Positions 62,093 through 64,000 of a stretch of 64,000 nt of DNA are shown in pieces. Made by a program: the position numbers and the translations under genes. The stretch is from UBA2329 sp964577215 (GTDB taxonomy: Bacteria > Bacteroidota > Bacteroidia > Chitinophagales > Saprospiraceae). The notes beneath the pieces were generated by a model. It worked only from the letters and a program-made list of their open reading frames with translations. It did no database searches and was not told where the DNA came from. Position 1 is the first letter of the stretch, and each line of letters opens with the position of its first letter. Location: positions 1 to 64,000 of the forward strand of contig CAZNYK010000001.1 of the NCBI GenBank assembly GCA_964577215.1. The letters run 5' to 3'.

Positions 62093-63460
62093 TTGAACGA
62101 CACCTTGAAAAATCACCTGTTATCGCTGTTGGGAATAAGCATGCTGGGTTGCGTCGCGGTTTTGGGTTTGTTGCCTGCCTGCGATACCGCAGAGCAACAA
62201 CTTCCGAGCGACCACAGACTATACAAATTATCACCCGAGCGAAAAGGCGAACCAACTGTGGAGGTGCGAAAAACCGCCGATGGGTATCAGCTTTTTCGCC
62301 ACGGAAAGCCCTATTACGTCAAGGGCGCCTGCGGTACTGCAAATCTGGAAATGCTCAAAGCGGCAGGGGGGAATTCGATCCGAACCTATACCACCCTGGA
62401 ACTCGACACGCTGTTGGATAAAGCGCACAGCCTTGACATCACCGTAATGGCAGGACTTTGGGTGGGCTTGCAAAAAGAAGGATTTGATTACGGGGACGAA
62501 GTATCCGTCAAGCGCCAGAAGGAAGAAATTGCAGCCATTGTCAACCGCTACAAGCACCACCCGGCCCTGCTCGCCTGGGCTGTGGGCAATGAAACCATGA
62601 TACATGCCTGGGATTACGATAAACTTTGGCCGGTACTGAACGACCTGGTTGACCTGGTGCAGCAACTCGATCCGGATCACCCCGTCACCATTGTTGAAGA
62701 ACTCGCCAATTCCCTTCAACTGGCGCCAAAGTGCCCCAATATTGACTTCCTGGCCGTGAACACGTCCGGAAACATCCATTACCTGCACAAGATTGTAAAT
62801 CCTGACATGCCCTTCATCATAAGCGAGTGGACCAATACCGGTTATTGGGAAAAACTGCACAACTCATGGGGAGCAGCCGGGGAAGACCCAATTACCATCA
62901 AGTACTGGCAACTCAAAAACAATTATTACAACTACATACATCCCATCCGGCCCAATTGCCTGGGAAGCTATGTTTTTTTCTGGGGGTATAAATACGAGCA
63001 TACCCACACCTGGTTCAGCATGTTCACCCCGCAGGGGGAGAAGACAGCCTTGGTTGACCTCATGTTCGAGTTCTGGAGTGGCAAGGTTCCTTCCAATATG
63101 GCGCCTTTCCTCGATTCGCTTGCAATCGAGGGGCAAGACATGCAGGCCGAGGTTTTTGTGAATGCAGGCCGGAGCATGTGGGTTTCCGCCCGCGCCTGCG
63201 ACCCCGACGGCGACCCGCTCCTGTACCGCTGGGAGATAGTGCCCGAGGGTTATTCCGGGGAGTTCAGCGCAGAAAATTCCTGCTTCGCAAGCCCTTGCCC
63301 CCAAATGCTTCCTGCAGAACCCGGCAGGCCCCGGCTCCAGGTTGTCGCTCCCGGCAAACCAGGGCCTTACCGCCTTTACGTCTATGCAACTGATGGATAC
63401 GGGAACGCCGCTTATGCCGGCACGCCCTTTTTTGTCATAAACAACAATTTATCGGAGTAA
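62093..63460 (+). CDS. Lipoprotein glycoside-hydrolase-like TIM barrel
   Basis: A 455-residue protein with a lipoprotein signal (hydrophobic core, lipobox LPAC near residue 30). The TIM barrel resembles GH2 or GH5 enzymes and the third domain of the preceding synthase. It keeps both glutamates: Glu167 in AWAVGNETM and Glu245 in FIISEWTN. A C-terminal Ig-like region begins near residue 335 (DSLAIEGQDMQAEVF). The start is TTG; another TTG at 62105 is possible. It is 4 bp after the synthase gene. It probably cleaves or remodels the polymer outside the inner membrane. Its intact catalytic pair contrasts with the GND motif of the synthase. Confidence 0.82.
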   Translation: MNDTLKNHLLSLLGISMLGCVAVLGLLPACDTAEQQLPSDHRLYKLSPERKGEPTVEVRKTADGYQLFRHGKPYYVKGACGTANLEMLKAAGGNSIRTYTTLELDTLLDKAHSLDITVMAGLWVGLQKEGFDYGDEVSVKRQKEEIAAIVNRYKHHPALLAWAVGNETMIHAWDYDKLWPVLNDLVDLVQQLDPDHPVTIVEELANSLQLAPKCPNIDFLAVNTSGNIHYLHKIVNPDMPFIISEWTNTGYWEKLHNSWGAAGEDPITIKYWQLKNNYYNYIHPIRPNCLGSYVFFWGYKYEHTHTWFSMFTPQGEKTALVDLMFEFWSGKVPSNMAPFLDSLAIEGQDMQAEVFVNAGRSMWVSARACDPDGDPLLYRWEIVPEGYSGEFSAENSCFASPCPQMLPAEPGRPRLQVVAPGKPGPYRLYVYATDGYGNAAYAGTPFFVINNNLSE

Positions 63461-63547
63461 TATCTGAATCACCCCCCAAACTTACGCCAAGCATGAACTC
63501 TACTTAAATTAATCCTTTCATCTCTCAACCTTCAAACACTATTGAAC

Positions 63548-64000
63548 ATGAACGACACATTTGAACACACCATCAGGAAAACCAGCCCCCCGGAGGCGGG
63601 GGCCGGGATACCTGAACCAGTGATCAGGTATTTCAGAACGCATGCACACGCTACTACCCCCCCCAATGGTACGCAATCAGGCGGCTCACGGTCTGCTGCA
63701 CAAAAAGGCGCTGAAATGGCCTATGGCCAGTGCTTTATTATGGAGCAGCCGCTCAACAACATCCAAAAAATAGACGAATATTTGGCTGTTGTAAATGAAA
63801 ACATGAGCGAAGGCGCCCGCATATTGGGCTCTGTACACACAGTAAAGCAACTTAAAGCAGAGGTACTGAATCGCTATCGCTTAGGCTTTTATTACTTTGT
63901 CCTTACTGTTTTGATCCGGCAGGCATTGTCCAGGTCAAGGGTACTGAGTGATTTGTATTTCAGGCCAAAGCCCGGGCGCAACTGGGTATTGAGCGATATC
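63548..64000 (+). CDS. Probable sugar transferase (initiating), N-terminal part, cut by window end
   Basis: An open frame of 151 codons that continues past the end of the window. The segment IMEQPLNNIQKIDEYLAVVNENMSEGARILGSV followed by VLNRYRLGFYYFVL resembles the N-terminal region of Bacteroidota WcaJ-type sugar transferases. These start repeat-unit synthesis by moving a sugar phosphate to undecaprenyl phosphate. The catalytic part is not visible, so this assignment rests on the N-terminal domain only. No other initiating transferase is seen in the locus. Confidence 0.5.
   Translation, partial: MNDTFEHTIRKTSPPEAGAGIPEPVIRYFRTHAHATTPPNGTQSGGSRSAAQKGAEMAYGQCFIMEQPLNNIQKIDEYLAVVNENMSEGARILGSVHTVKQLKAEVLNRYRLGFYYFVLTVLIRQALSRSRVLSDLYFRPKPGRNWVLSDI

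Noticed and set aside
1..64000. CRISPR arrays, tRNA or rRNA genes, insertion sequences
   Set aside because: None of the expected repeat, cloverleaf or transposase signatures was seen on either strand by reading.

Overview
The window looks like a scaffolded draft genome or metagenome bin from a member of the Bacteroidota, most likely near the Saprospiria. Evidence for this: two proteins end in type IX secretion (T9SS) sorting domains; a DUF1800/DUF1501 pair is present; promoters fit the Bacteroidota form TTTG-N20-TAnnTTTG; Shine-Dalgarno sequences are mostly absent; and an asparagine-synthase-rich polysaccharide locus dominates. The species call is inference. Two runs of exactly 100 N (16707-16806 and 55510-55609) are assembly gaps, and both lie in coding tandem repeats.

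Region 1 (1-6634) is housekeeping: an AddA/RecB-like UvrD helicase, a convergent low-molecular-weight tyrosine phosphatase, and a TrkA-TrkH potassium uptake pair. Region 2 (6635-10264) holds a DUF1800 protein and a DUF1501 protein that carries a twin-arginine-like N-terminus and a T9SS tail.

Region 3 (10265-64000, continuing past the window) is one very large exopolysaccharide locus, entirely on the + strand and tightly packed, with many start/stop overlaps. It opens with a clear Bacteroidota promoter and a ~350-nt leader. Export and assembly genes come first: wza-like, wzc-like tyrosine kinase with its own near-perfect sigma-54 promoter, wzx-like flippase, and a wzy/waaL-like membrane protein. 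Sugar-nucleotide genes are scattered through it: wlbA-like dehydrogenase, gmd, a GDP-fucose-synthase-like reductase, a sugar aminotransferase plus GNAT, wecB, a wecC-like dehydrogenase, and a wbpI-like second epimerase. These point to ManNAcA-type uronic acids, possibly a diacetamido uronic acid, and 6-deoxy sugars. Many glycosyltransferases of the GT-A, GT-B and GT-C types are present. A likely initiating sugar transferase begins at 63548 and runs off the window.

The unusual part is the density of amine, amide and acyl chemistry: four NodB-type deacetylases, three asparagine-synthase-like proteins, two FemAB/GNAT-fold transferases, an ATP-grasp enzyme, a formyltransferase-fold protein and two further acetyl- or acyltransferases. 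This suggests a polymer whose amino and carboxyl groups are extensively modified. Several of these enzymes have altered catalytic residues: formyltransferase Asn to Gly, SGNH Ser to Ala, reductase YxxxK to YxxxR, and GH2-like GNE to GND. The 3' end encodes a 1257-residue processive GT2 synthase fused to two glycosidase-like domains, followed by a lipoprotein TIM-barrel paralogue. No tRNA, rRNA, CRISPR array or transposase was seen.
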